From Phaeocystidibacter luteus (GTDB lineage: Bacteria > Bacteroidota > Bacteroidia > Flavobacteriales > Schleiferiaceae): a stretch of 64,000 bases of DNA. Where the stretch lies: positions 744,001 to 808,000 of the forward strand of contig NZ_WBVO01000001.1 in NCBI RefSeq assembly GCF_008933115.1, written 5' to 3'. The notes beneath the pieces were generated by a model. That model saw only the letters and a program-made list of their open reading frames with translations. It searched no databases and was not told the origin of the DNA. This document shows, piece after piece, positions 16,930-26,305 of this stretch. Both the position numbers and the translations under genes were made by a program. The first letter of the stretch is position 1. The number at the start of each line of letters is the position of its first letter.

Positions 16930-18951
16930 TTACCAAATCTTAGAATTATCTCTATTCCCCGGGTTGTCTAAGAACCAACCCTCGTTTAACAAACCTCCAC
17001 TTTCAGCCCAAGAAGCAAAATTGTTGTACGCTTCAATGATTGGTGCATATTCAATAGGATGATCAAATTGACCGTCGACATTGATTGCCCAAGGCAAATG
17101 GGTATCTGTTCTGAAATATCTTCCCGAAGACGGGTTTGAGTCGTCATGAGCGAACCCATAATCTCCTGTATCGTGTAGGTCGGAGGCCGCGAAATCTGGA
17201 AGGTGAATCTCTCTCCTTGTACCCGTGCTGATTCCTCCAGGAACGATAAATGGATTGTAAGGCGCTGCTCCCAATACCGATTGGTCAACCGGAGTAGCGA
17301 ATGTCACATCGAATGAGAACAGGACAGCATCTTCGGCGGGTCTAGAAGGATCGGTGTTGAAGAACAAGCCTTGTGGGCGATCGATGAAGTCGTATACGTC
17401 ATCAATCAGCACCAACACCGCATCGGTTTGACCTGCTTCTGTTCCATTTGCATTAGTAGGTACGGAGCCTTGTTGGCCACCTGTAACAGACTGAACTTGG
17501 GACTCTACAACATCTCCCAACATCAATCCAAAGCCCAGTGTGTTACCGGCACCTATGGCCTTTACGGCCATGTCTCCATGAATCGCTACTACTTGATTTT
17601 GCGCATTAGTGGTCTGCGTAATATCGTACCCCATCACGAGGTCGTTAAAGTCATAATCTCCTTTGTGCGGCCATAGGTCTTCAAAACCTAGTGTTCCGAT
17701 GTAGTGCATATCGAAAGCCTTGCCGGCATCATTTGGATAATCATCATCTACATCTGGCACTCCATCGGCATCCGCATCAGCAGCCACAGATGTGGTTGGA
17801 GGTACATTAGATGCGTCGATCGCAGTCACAGGATTAGATGAGATATAATAAATCGCGTCGTTAAAGTCGTTGTCGCAAGAACTCCAAGATCGATTGATGT
17901 CCTCAAAGCCCGTAAGCATCAGATTTCTAGTTTGATCATAGAGCTGCACATTGTGCTGGCGCAAGCTTGCCGAGGCCTCTGGGTTAAAATCTGGATTGCT
18001 GTAGTAAGGAGTTACATTCGTCTTTACAGTCTGAGTCGATGGATTCCAACCATTTGGAATTACCGCGAATCCAATCGATGTTCCTGCAGGGAATTGTCCC
18101 AATAAGATTTTATCACCACTCAACAATCCGCCTCCGCTACCTGCAAAACTCAAGTTTGGAAACACAAGGAAAAGTGTATCGATTTGTGATGGTGATTGCG
18201 GTGGGTTATTCGTCGGATATACGTAGAATGCCATCGTGTTTCTGTAGCCTGCACCTTCGTGCACAAAAGTCATCCAAACATCGGCCGTCTCAGTAATAAC
18301 AACATCTGTTTCATTACCAGAAGCCAAATAATGGGCATTGTAAACAGGAACGGGTGCTGATTCAGGAAGGGACGCGTTAACGTCGGCTAGCATTCCTGCA
18401 TCAATTACATCGCTCACTGCCTCTAAGTTGTTCGGAACACCTTGATTGTCATAGGTATCCATGAAGTACATATTCTCTGAAAGGTGGATTCTACCTCCAC
18501 TCACTTTGTTCGTTTTTCCAGCACGCTTACCTGCAGAGGCATATTCTGAACCGCCCATTTCAACCACCATGGCTGACTGCTTCGCTGTTGTCACTATGGA
18601 AGGAATGCCGAGTACACGAGCTCTAATTGTAATGTCTTCATAGTGCTGAGCTGCTCGGCCATCCCATACAAATACTCCCGATGCATTCGTGATACCAGAG
18701 GCAATGAAATAATCATCATGAATAGAATCACCTTCGAATACATCAACTCTAACCCCAGACATAGGATTATCGTCAAGGTCTTCGATGTTCACTTGAAGTG
18801 TGTGGTTTTCAAAGGTCGAAAATGAAAAATCAGACGGAACGCGAAGTTCGTCCATAGTCTCTGCCGTTCCGCGAGGCTCGTCGATAACATCATCTCTTTT
18901 GCACGATGCAAGAGCGAGGAGGGCAAATGATGCGATTAGTACTTTTTTCAT
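16930..18951 (-). CDS. LruC-domain lipoprotein
   Basis: 673 aa. Lipobox LASC (Cys17). An N-terminal Ig/transthyretin-like domain (MSGVRVDVFEGDSI ... NASGVFVWDGRA) is followed by a DUF4114-like region (about 260-380, with NDFNDAIYYIS), a calcium-type Asp repeat DADADGVPDVDDDYPND near 395, and the LruC domain to the end (DYDFNDLVMGYDI ... LGFGLMLGDV). LruC proteins are surface lipoproteins of Bacteroidota and Leptospira; the Leptospira member is tied to LPS. It is monocistronic, preceded by a 150-nt gap without a clear -7 box. Confidence 0.8.
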   Translation of the reverse strand: MKKVLIASFALLALASCKRDDVIDEPRGTAETMDELRVPSDFSFSTFENHTLQVNIEDLDDNPMSGVRVDVFEGDSIHDDYFIASGITNASGVFVWDGRAAQHYEDITIRARVLGIPSIVTTAKQSAMVVEMGGSEYASAGKRAGKTNKVSGGRIHLSENMYFMDTYDNQGVPNNLEAVSDVIDAGMLADVNASLPESAPVPVYNAHYLASGNETDVVITETADVWMTFVHEGAGYRNTMAFYVYPTNNPPQSPSQIDTLFLVFPNLSFAGSGGGLLSGDKILLGQFPAGTSIGFAVIPNGWNPSTQTVKTNVTPYYSNPDFNPEASASLRQHNVQLYDQTRNLMLTGFEDINRSWSSCDNDFNDAIYYISSNPVTAIDASNVPPTTSVAADADADGVPDVDDDYPNDAGKAFDMHYIGTLGFEDLWPHKGDYDFNDLVMGYDITQTTNAQNQVVAIHGDMAVKAIGAGNTLGFGLMLGDVVESQVQSVTGGQQGSVPTNANGTEAGQTDAVLVLIDDVYDFIDRPQGLFFNTDPSRPAEDAVLFSFDVTFATPVDQSVLGAAPYNPFIVPGGISTGTRREIHLPDFAASDLHDTGDYGFAHDDSNPSSGRYFRTDTHLPWAINVDGQFDHPIEYAPIIEAYNNFASWAESGGLLNEGWFLDNPGNRDNSKIW

Positions 18952-19102
18952 GATCGTCGGTTTTTTAGGTCTCGGTTGCAGGTCTCATCAGCAACACGAC
19001 AAACATCGTTAGTACCATATTAAATTACGGACACATTTCGACAATCCGTAGAAAATGAGCAGGAAAACGTCCTAAACGGGAAATGTTATTTTTCGCTTCC
19101 GT

Positions 19103-19999
19103 TTATCGAAGCCATTGGTCCATTCGTCGACCAATTATCTCTGAAGTCCGTGTGATGTCCTCATTCACACGACCCACAACTAGGTCATAATCCGAACTTA
19201 CAACCCCTTCTTTTACAAGGTTTTGTGAATTAATTCGGCTCTTCAACAAATAAGTAGCCCTACCACCTACTACAGACCGCACCATGCGCTTCGTAAATTG
19301 AAAGGCAGGGTTGTCAGTCGAGTTCAAGAATCTATGCAAGAGTGCATTCTTGGGTTTACCCGAACTGTTGAAGCGAATATTCGAAACTTCCGGTATTGGT
19401 ATTTCCAGGTAATTACAAAGCGTAGAATAAAAACTGTTTGGATCAGAATCTAGGTCATCCTTCAGAAGGACGAGCATGTCGGGAAAGGCACTCTTCCATT
19501 TAGCGAGTCGATCGGCATATAGACTTGCATTCAGATAATGCCAAATGAATTCATAATTCTCTGATATGCGGAGTTCCTCCGCCTTAAGCGCTTCAGCAAA
19601 GCTCAACTGCTCTCTTCCGTCACGTACCAGATGCTGATATGCAGAATACATACGCTCGTATGGATTCCTTAGAATGAGTACAATCTTGGGATGAGTACAG
19701 AGCTTTGATATCTCATTAATACAAGTGTCAGCGTAGTAAAAACTGTCCACGCTCGCATCACAAGCATAGTTTGCATTTGCCTCCTCAAACAAGCTCAAAT
19801 ACGCTGTTCTTTCCTTTACGATGTTCTTCTCCGCCTCATCGTCTCCAGGTCCCTTGAAAGGAAATGTCAATCCCTTAACAGAAAGGTGCTTTGGCTCCTT
19901 AACATGTGGAAAGAACACATCACTTGAGTTCTTCAAGTTTTCGAAAACGGCGGTTGTACCTGCCTTAGCAACACCTATGAGGAAGAAATTCGGATTCAC
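19103..19999 (-). CDS. Sulfotransferase (PAPS-dependent)
   Basis: 298 aa. The 5'-phosphosulfate loop is GVAKAGTTAV at 9-18, and the 3'-phosphate motif is LRNPYERMYSAYQH. It belongs to the Golgi heparan-sulfate-type family widespread in bacteria that sulfate cell-surface glycans. The gene is last in a five-gene minus-strand unit and starts inside the preceding glycosyltransferase (4-nt overlap). It probably sulfates a sugar of the polysaccharide made by this locus. Confidence 0.82.
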   Translation of the reverse strand: MNPNFFLIGVAKAGTTAVFENLKNSSDVFFPHVKEPKHLSVKGLTFPFKGPGDDEAEKNIVKERTAYLSLFEEANANYACDASVDSFYYADTCINEISKLCTHPKIVLILRNPYERMYSAYQHLVRDGREQLSFAEALKAEELRISENYEFIWHYLNASLYADRLAKWKSAFPDMLVLLKDDLDSDPNSFYSTLCNYLEIPIPEVSNIRFNSSGKPKNALLHRFLNSTDNPAFQFTKRMVRSVVGGRATYLLKSRINSQNLVKEGVVSSDYDLVVGRVNEDITRTSEIIGRRMDQWLR

Positions 20000-21159
20000 G
20001 ACTTCATGCGTTTAGAGCGCTCCCATTGAGCCTTTTGTCCACCTTTTGCCCATCTGAAAAACCCTGCAATCACTGCGTAATTCATCACACAGAAATAGTA
20101 GAAAACTCCTACGAGTGGAATTCGAACTCCTTTTGAAGAACTGAAATAGCCCAAGAGTGCAGCTAGATAAAAGGCAAGCTGTCCGTACAGCAACCATTCG
20201 AAAACCTCTCCACTATTAAAGAGAAGTAGGTTCACAACAAGAAGTACGGGCAGCGCAAATGCAGTGATTGACCATCTCAGTACACGGTGGGAAACATAGC
20301 TAAACGTAAGTCGGGGATGTTTCCAAAAACGCCAAAGCTGAGGTAACCTCGACATAGATTGCCATCCCCCAGCTGCGATTCTCACTTTGCGTTTCAGCTC
20401 TTCTTTTACATTGGCACTTGGCAATTCCGAAGCGATGGCTAGCGGTTCATAAGCGAAGCGATAGCCTTTCGCACAAATTCGTAGTGATTCCATGAAGTCG
20501 TCCAGAATCGTGTCCTTCTCCAAATCCGTCCACAGGTCTGTTCTGAAACTAACAAGCTCACCGGCGGCACCAACGATGCTGTAGAGTCGAGCGTCGAGCT
20601 TTTTAAGCGTGGATTCATACTTCCAATACAACCCTTCTTTATTCTCAACTCCATCAGCGGCCAGTACGCGCTTCTCGCCACTTACTCCGCCTACCTTTGG
20701 ATCCTTATAGTGACGCACGATGTACTGAATGGCTTCTGGATCTAACTGTGTATTCGCGTCACAAAAAACGACATATGGTGATGTTACCGACTTCATGGCT
20801 CGGTTTTCGGCAGCCGATTTCCCACCTCTATCGTCGATGTGCATGCACTCAACATCTGGCTCAAACTTTCGGACCACATCTGGAGTTCCATCATTCGAAC
20901 CGTCGGTAATAAATACGATGCGAAGCTTCTCTTTTGGATAATTCAGTTTCAATGAATTGGCCACTTTTGCTTCGATTTCATCGGCCTCGTTCCATGCGGG
21001 TATTACTAGCGTAACTTCCGGTAGGAATTCTCCCTTTTCAGCGAGCTTGCGCTTTCCAAACAACAGTTCTCTAAGCACAATCCAAAAGGCCGTAATAACG
21101 GCAAAGCCAAGGTAGGTGTACACTACAAGTGCCAGAAGTATCCAAAACAAAACCTCCAT
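19996..21159 (-). CDS. Membrane glycosyltransferase family 2
   Basis: 387 aa from ATG 21159, whose first base is the last base of the upstream stop (TAATG); the frame itself extends to 21237 inside the neighbour. One N-terminal helix, then a GT2 nucleotide-sugar domain (LVIPAWNEADEIEAKV ... FITDGSNDGT ... VVFCDANTQLD), and three C-terminal helices. The architecture is that of processive or polyprenyl-linked sugar-adding enzymes. It sits in the polysaccharide unit. Confidence 0.82.
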   Translation of the reverse strand: MEVLFWILLALVVYTYLGFAVITAFWIVLRELLFGKRKLAEKGEFLPEVTLVIPAWNEADEIEAKVANSLKLNYPKEKLRIVFITDGSNDGTPDVVRKFEPDVECMHIDDRGGKSAAENRAMKSVTSPYVVFCDANTQLDPEAIQYIVRHYKDPKVGGVSGEKRVLAADGVENKEGLYWKYESTLKKLDARLYSIVGAAGELVSFRTDLWTDLEKDTILDDFMESLRICAKGYRFAYEPLAIASELPSANVKEELKRKVRIAAGGWQSMSRLPQLWRFWKHPRLTFSYVSHRVLRWSITAFALPVLLVVNLLLFNSGEVFEWLLYGQLAFYLAALLGYFSSSKGVRIPLVGVFYYFCVMNYAVIAGFFRWAKGGQKAQWERSKRMKS

Positions 21160-22001
21160 TAGTGCTCTTTTTGTTTCTTGAAATAATGAGTGAAATAGCG
21201 CATGGTTCCAATAAACCGAATCCAAAAGGCCTTCCATAAACTGCCATCGAGATTCGTGCGTCTATCACTCGTGTAAATGCGTGCACTTCGCTTTCCAACG
21301 CGCACAATTCTTCCTCTCTCACTGAGGAGCCAAGCCAATTTGCCATCCTCTCCTCTTTCCGCATCACTCAAATATCCTCCCACAGCCATGGCATCAGATT
21401 TCCGAAAAGCCATACTTGCACCACCGCAGTTCAAATGCGGACGACGAATACCTTTTAGGCGTTGCGACAACCATTTTGCTACTTGATAGAATTGTAATCC
21501 TGCGGTTGCCTTTCCATTTTCAGGGAGCAATACGTGAATGCCATACGTCACCGCTACTTGTGGATTCTTCAGCAATGGTCTACTCAAACTCGAAGCCCAT
21601 TCCGCGCTATAAATCGTATCGGCATCTCCAGTTACAATTACTTCACCTCTAGCAGCGTTCAATCCGGCCTGACGTGCAAAAGCATAGCCTTGCTGAGTTT
21701 CATCGACGACAATTGCTCCAATTTCTCGAGCATATTCAGCAGTGCGATCCTTTGAGTTATTGTTCACTACAATGAACTCTGCATCCACAATATCATTCAA
21801 TGCTAAACTCGCTAGGGTCGGAAGGATACCGTCTTCTTCATTGTAGGCGATTAGTACTATGCTGACGGTTGGATTCTCAGATTGCCGTGAATCCAGTTTT
21901 ACACTATTCACGAGGTCTTCTGGCCACTCTGACAATGGCTTAGCTCTCAATTCAGAGAGCTTGCGCACATTTTTCGGTATGTTGAATGGTCCGAAACTCA
22001 T
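21159..22001 (-). CDS. Glycosyltransferase family 2
   Basis: 280 aa. Typical GT2 start (SIVLIAYNEEDGILPTLASL), nucleotide-binding VVNNNSKDRT, and the DXD-like VTGDADTIYS. A conserved GEDGKLAW segment near 217-224 supplies the putative base. No strong membrane segment apart from a short C-terminal aromatic helix. Overlaps the neighbours at both ends, so tightly coupled in the unit. Confidence 0.82.
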   Translation of the reverse strand: MSFGPFNIPKNVRKLSELRAKPLSEWPEDLVNSVKLDSRQSENPTVSIVLIAYNEEDGILPTLASLALNDIVDAEFIVVNNNSKDRTAEYAREIGAIVVDETQQGYAFARQAGLNAARGEVIVTGDADTIYSAEWASSLSRPLLKNPQVAVTYGIHVLLPENGKATAGLQFYQVAKWLSQRLKGIRRPHLNCGGASMAFRKSDAMAVGGYLSDAERGEDGKLAWLLSERGRIVRVGKRSARIYTSDRRTNLDGSLWKAFWIRFIGTMRYFTHYFKKQKEH

Positions 22002-23119
22002 GATTTATACAGCTCTAGTAGTTGTTTTACATTCTCTTGCCAAGAGAACACCTTTGCTCGTTCCAATCCTTTGGCGATCCACTTTTGTCTTTCTTCTGGG
22101 TCAGACCAAAGGTTCAGCATCACTTCGGCAATTTCCGAAGGGTCAGACGGATTAATCAATGGCGCAGCGCCACCGCTGACCTCCGGCATGCAGGTAGTAT
22201 TTGAAGTAATAACCGGTGTTCCACTGGCCATGCCTTCAATAATTGGTATTCCAAAGCTTTCGCGGAGAGAAGGATAGAGAAAAAAGCGAGCACTTGTCAT
22301 CCACACATGAAGTTCTTCATTGGGAATATATCCAACCGCTTTGATGTTTTCCATTACCCTGTCGGCATCTGAGCCCAGCACCTTTCTGATGAACTGTTCG
22401 TCGAGATCAGCAACCACCATTTTCATATCTGGAACATCTTTTAACGCCAAGGCAAACGCCTTGAGAGCTCCAGCTGTGTTCTTCTTAGGATCCGTATTTC
22501 CCAGGAACAAAAAGAAAGGTTCAAGAAGGTTGTTCGTGCTCCTTAGCGTATCACAGACCTCTTTAGGTGCCGGCTTAAAGGAATCACTCACTGCGTTGTA
22601 AAGCGTGTGCAGCTTACCTTCTACCTTTGGAAATCTATTTGCAATGCGTTTCGCTTCAAAATTGGAAACCGTTGCGACCCACTTTGCTTTTTTGATGACG
22701 CGCTTTACATTCCATCTCCGGTACATGTTTCCAAACCTCTGATAGGGTGTGAAGCCTTTGGCAAAGAGGGGGTAAATGTCGTAGTAAATAATATCGTGAA
22801 CGGTAACCGCCAATGGCGTTTCTCCATAAACCGGAGCGGTATTACTAGTACAATGAAGCAGGTCGAGATTATCTTCTGAGGCCGCTTTCGGAAGCCAATT
22901 TTGTTCCCAAACAGGATAAGATGCCTCGAATGATCTCCAATGAAACCCCTCTACATCGGGCCATTCCGTCTTGTTCCGAACGCCATTTATGTAGATGAAG
23001 AATTCGAACCCTTCGGGCTTATGGGCCATCAACTGCTTGATTTGGTTGATGACAACCATATCCATCCCATGCTTGTCTTTTCGCATGATTCGTTGCGCCT
23101 CAATCCCAATTCTTCTCAT
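21998..23119 (-). CDS. Glycosyltransferase family 4 (GT-B)
   Basis: 373 aa. N-terminal Rossmann half with VVINQIKQL and HCTSNTAPVYGETPLAVTVHD; C-terminal half with FLFLGNTDPKKNT and the E-X7-E type nucleotide-sugar motif ESFGIPIIEGMASGTPVI. This is a retaining hexosyl or mannosyl transferase type. It overlaps both neighbours by 4 nt (ATGA). Confidence 0.85.
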   Translation of the reverse strand: MRRIGIEAQRIMRKDKHGMDMVVINQIKQLMAHKPEGFEFFIYINGVRNKTEWPDVEGFHWRSFEASYPVWEQNWLPKAASEDNLDLLHCTSNTAPVYGETPLAVTVHDIIYYDIYPLFAKGFTPYQRFGNMYRRWNVKRVIKKAKWVATVSNFEAKRIANRFPKVEGKLHTLYNAVSDSFKPAPKEVCDTLRSTNNLLEPFFLFLGNTDPKKNTAGALKAFALALKDVPDMKMVVADLDEQFIRKVLGSDADRVMENIKAVGYIPNEELHVWMTSARFFLYPSLRESFGIPIIEGMASGTPVITSNTTCMPEVSGGAAPLINPSDPSEIAEVMLNLWSDPEERQKWIAKGLERAKVFSWQENVKQLLELYKS

Positions 23120-24021
23120 AGTTGGCCGGTTCTAGGATGCTTCAAGTTCCAAATTAGTCCCCGAAAAACAGCACGGACGTTCTGAAATTTTCCTTTTAGT
23201 AGATTGACAAGAATGGCCTTTGGGGCAGCCACACAAGAGGTAAACAGCACGGCTAAAAACTTAGTCATCCCCTTGTAATTCAATCGGATAAACAGCAACC
23301 TGTTTCGCAAGAGGTAATATGTTTTTAGAGGGCTATCCGGGACCGTCACTGCTGATTCTTTGTGATAAACTATCGCTCGACCGTCGTAAAATATCTTGTA
23401 ACCCGCTTGTCTGAATCTGAAGCACCAGTCGTATTCCTCATAATACAAGAAGAAGAAGTCATGCATGCGCCCTACACGTTCTATGGCCTCACTTCTAACT
23501 AAAACGGATGCACCATGGATGTACGAGGTGGGGTACACCTTCTTGAAATCTGGTTGCATATCCTCTCGATATCCCAAAGAGCGATTTCGCATGGTTATCG
23601 GATTTAGGTCTGTTGCACCGGCATATTGCACCAAACCTCGAGGTTCGAAGTACAACAATAGCGAGGAAACCATGCCGATAGAAGAATCACTTGATATCGT
23701 TTCCACGAGCATAGACAATGACCCCGGCTCTGGTTCTGTGTCGTTGTTCAGCAACCAAACGAACTCTCCTGTGGCTTTATCGAGACCTAAATTATTCCCT
23801 CCAGCAAATCCCAAATTTGCCCGGCTGTAGAGAAAATTCACATTGGGAAATCGCGCTTGAAGAGTTGACCAATCGGCAGACTCGGTAGAGCCATTATCAA
23901 CCACGATAATTTCTACAGATGGGTAGGATAACGCCTCGAGAGCTTCAAGGCATTTTTCGGTATACTTATAACCGTTGAAGTTGACAGTAACAATACTTAC
24001 TGTGGGTAGGTCTCCAGTCAT
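23116..24021 (-). CDS. Glycosyltransferase family 2, rhamnosyltransferase-like
   Basis: 301 aa from ATG 24021 (the frame continues to a TTG at 24051). GT2 motifs are SIVTVNFNGYKYTEKCLEAL, VVDNGSTES and LNNDTEPEPG, with YYEEYDWCFRFRQAGYKI as the acceptor block seen in WbbL-like rhamnosyltransferases. It is the first gene of the minus-strand unit 24021-19103; a divergent gene begins 50 nt away, so the promoters face each other in that short gap. Confidence 0.82.
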   Translation of the reverse strand: MTGDLPTVSIVTVNFNGYKYTEKCLEALEALSYPSVEIIVVDNGSTESADWSTLQARFPNVNFLYSRANLGFAGGNNLGLDKATGEFVWLLNNDTEPEPGSLSMLVETISSDSSIGMVSSLLLYFEPRGLVQYAGATDLNPITMRNRSLGYREDMQPDFKKVYPTSYIHGASVLVRSEAIERVGRMHDFFFLYYEEYDWCFRFRQAGYKIFYDGRAIVYHKESAVTVPDSPLKTYYLLRNRLLFIRLNYKGMTKFLAVLFTSCVAAPKAILVNLLKGKFQNVRAVFRGLIWNLKHPRTGQL

Positions 24022-24071
24022 GTAAAAGGTTGTTACCTTTAAGGTAGTCAAATTGTCACATACAATATACT

Positions 24072-24830
24072 ATGCTTCGGACACTTTACACATTAGGGCT
24101 GCTGAGTTTATCGTTGCTCGGCGTTGGACAAGACGAACGTGTAGATCGGCCACTCCTTTCGATTCCTGAAGAGCCGTCGCGTATACTGGAAGAAGGTGTT
24201 GTGGGCTGGAGTATTTCATTAGACGGACAGTGGTTTAATGAGCTGAATATGATACCCTTGCGGTCGAAAACCTATGCAAGAGAAGATGAAAGTAAAGAAT
24301 TGTCTGAGGTAGGGTTGGATAATTTCGACCATTGGGAGTTTCGCTCGATAAAGTACCAGAATGACACGTTGCTCATTTGGTTGAAGTTTATGAACTCTGG
24401 TCGTTTTCGATATCCAGAAACACAACAAGATTGGGAAGATTTCCCACTTTGCCACTACTACGTCTTTAAGCAATCCGAACTTCCAGACACGCTATTTCGA
24501 CTGGGAGAGATTACAAGAACGTCCATTCCGCTACTCGCTTCGGGCCAGATAAAATCAGATGATTTAGATGACATTTTGCCCACAGTTTCGAGCGAAGGTC
24601 AACCTCGTGACAGCCATCCGTATGAATTGATTATTGAAACTCAATGTACTTCAGACACCTCTGAAGTTCGTTGGCAGATCTACGAGTCACACGCTTTGTT
24701 TGATGAGCAGCGCGGCTTGATTAACCCCATTATTTCAAACTCCAAATCCGTTTTGGGTACTGATCGCATGTTCAGGATTGCATACTACGCTTGCGACCCT
24801 AAAGTATTTGAAGCCGCTTTCCATAAATGA
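24072..24830 (+). CDS. Exported protein of unknown function in polysaccharide locus
   Basis: 252 aa with a signal peptide (LRTLYTLGLLSLSLLGVGQ). The mature protein is acidic and rich in Trp and Tyr (SISLDGQWFNE, WEFRSIKYQNDTLLIWLKF). No family recognised. It overlaps the next gene by 4 nt, which ties it to the O-antigen ligase/polymerase; a periplasmic partner of that enzyme is conceivable. Confidence 0.6.
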   Translation: MLRTLYTLGLLSLSLLGVGQDERVDRPLLSIPEEPSRILEEGVVGWSISLDGQWFNELNMIPLRSKTYAREDESKELSEVGLDNFDHWEFRSIKYQNDTLLIWLKFMNSGRFRYPETQQDWEDFPLCHYYVFKQSELPDTLFRLGEITRTSIPLLASGQIKSDDLDDILPTVSSEGQPRDSHPYELIIETQCTSDTSEVRWQIYESHALFDEQRGLINPIISNSKSVLGTDRMFRIAYYACDPKVFEAAFHK

Positions 24831-26305
24831 AAAAGGAATTCCGTTGGTTTGACTGGATTGTCCTCTTCGCCTTCATTGGATTGGCAGGGTACTCTATTGC
24901 CACCAATGGAATGGGAATCGGTGTAGTTTGGGCGGCGTTTCCATTTCTAATTTTCTTTGTCTACTTCGGATATAAGAAGCCCGCCATTCTACTCTATTCG
25001 GCATTTGTGCTGAGTTTCATCCTTCCTATTCTCGGTAGGTACGTCCCATCCGGAATTCCATACGGACTACTCGTTGATGTCATACTGGTGGCCGCGCTCA
25101 TCATACTTTTCATAAAGTATTTCAGGGATCTAGACCTCCGTATATCCATGCATTGGAGCACTATTTTGTTGATGATCTGGATGATGTATGTCCTCTTTCA
25201 GCTTTTCAATCCCGAAGCACACAGCATGGCTGCTTGGTTCTACGCCATGCGAGGCATAGCACTCTACCAATTGCTCGTGCTCATCTTAGCTTTCAAACTC
25301 ATTCCAGACCGCAAGCACTTCTACAACATCCTCCACATTTGGTTAGGTCTTTCTCTGTTAGGTGTTTTATGGGGAATTAAGCAACAGATGTTTGGAGTTT
25401 CCGCCGCGGAGCAAGCGTGGCTCGACGAAGGAAATGCAAAGACCCACATCCTATTCGGGAAACTGCGCGTATTCAGTTACTACTACGATGCGGGAACGTA
25501 TGGAGCAGCAATGGCCCAAGCAGCGGTAACCAGCGCGATTCTTGCCATTGCCCCATATTCCATGAAGAGAAGGATCATCTATGGAGGAATCGCAGTGCTT
25601 TGTCTCTATGGCATGCTCATCAGTGGAACGCGTGGCGCCATCGCCATACCCGCTTTAGGTGGACTTGTATACTTATTCGTAAGTAAGAATTTCAAAATCT
25701 TCTTTGCGGGGATTACGGTCCTAGTTTTGGCGTTTAGCTTCTTGAAATTCACCACCATTGGGCAATCCAATTACGACATTGCGCGATTGAGAACCTCGCT
25801 CAATTCAGATGACCCATCCCTTCAAATTCGATTTATAAACCGGGCGAGGCTGACGGTTTATTTGGCCGATAAACCTATAGGTGGCGGCATCGGAACTACG
25901 AGTAGCTTTGGGAAACGATTTTCTCCAAACACGTGGCTTGCTCACTTTGAGCCAGATGGTCTTTATACCAGAATTCGGGCTGAAACAGGATTGATTGGTA
26001 GGAATGTCTTTGTTGGAATATTCCTGGCAATCGCATTTGGAGGTGCGGTTAGAGTTTGGAAGATGCCAGATGGAGTAGATCGATACATCGGCATGGCCAT
26101 TCTAGCAACCTTCGCGGGCATACTGCTAGCCAATTACTCCAATAGCTTGATGACACAATTCCCGCTGAACTTTGTCACCTATTTCGGAATCGTCTACTTG
26201 TTCTGTGCACCGTATTGGGATGAAGACGGAAAGTTCGACAAGGCCAGAGCTTTACAATCTAAGGGATGGCCTATTTCGGGGAGTACTTCAAAAGCTTCCG
26301 AATAA
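24827..26305 (+). CDS. O-antigen ligase / Wzy-type polymerase
   Basis: 492 aa, about 11-12 hydrophobic helices. A large periplasmic stretch between helices contains FGKLRVFSYYYDAGTYGAA and, later, TRGAIAIPALGG, features of the O-antigen ligase (Wzy_C) family. It would polymerise or ligate undecaprenyl-linked repeat units at the periplasmic face. The C-terminal end overlaps the convergent Wzc-like gene by 35 nt. Confidence 0.78.
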   Translation: MKKEFRWFDWIVLFAFIGLAGYSIATNGMGIGVVWAAFPFLIFFVYFGYKKPAILLYSAFVLSFILPILGRYVPSGIPYGLLVDVILVAALIILFIKYFRDLDLRISMHWSTILLMIWMMYVLFQLFNPEAHSMAAWFYAMRGIALYQLLVLILAFKLIPDRKHFYNILHIWLGLSLLGVLWGIKQQMFGVSAAEQAWLDEGNAKTHILFGKLRVFSYYYDAGTYGAAMAQAAVTSAILAIAPYSMKRRIIYGGIAVLCLYGMLISGTRGAIAIPALGGLVYLFVSKNFKIFFAGITVLVLAFSFLKFTTIGQSNYDIARLRTSLNSDDPSLQIRFINRARLTVYLADKPIGGGIGTTSSFGKRFSPNTWLAHFEPDGLYTRIRAETGLIGRNVFVGIFLAIAFGGAVRVWKMPDGVDRYIGMAILATFAGILLANYSNSLMTQFPLNFVTYFGIVYLFCAPYWDEDGKFDKARALQSKGWPISGSTSKASE

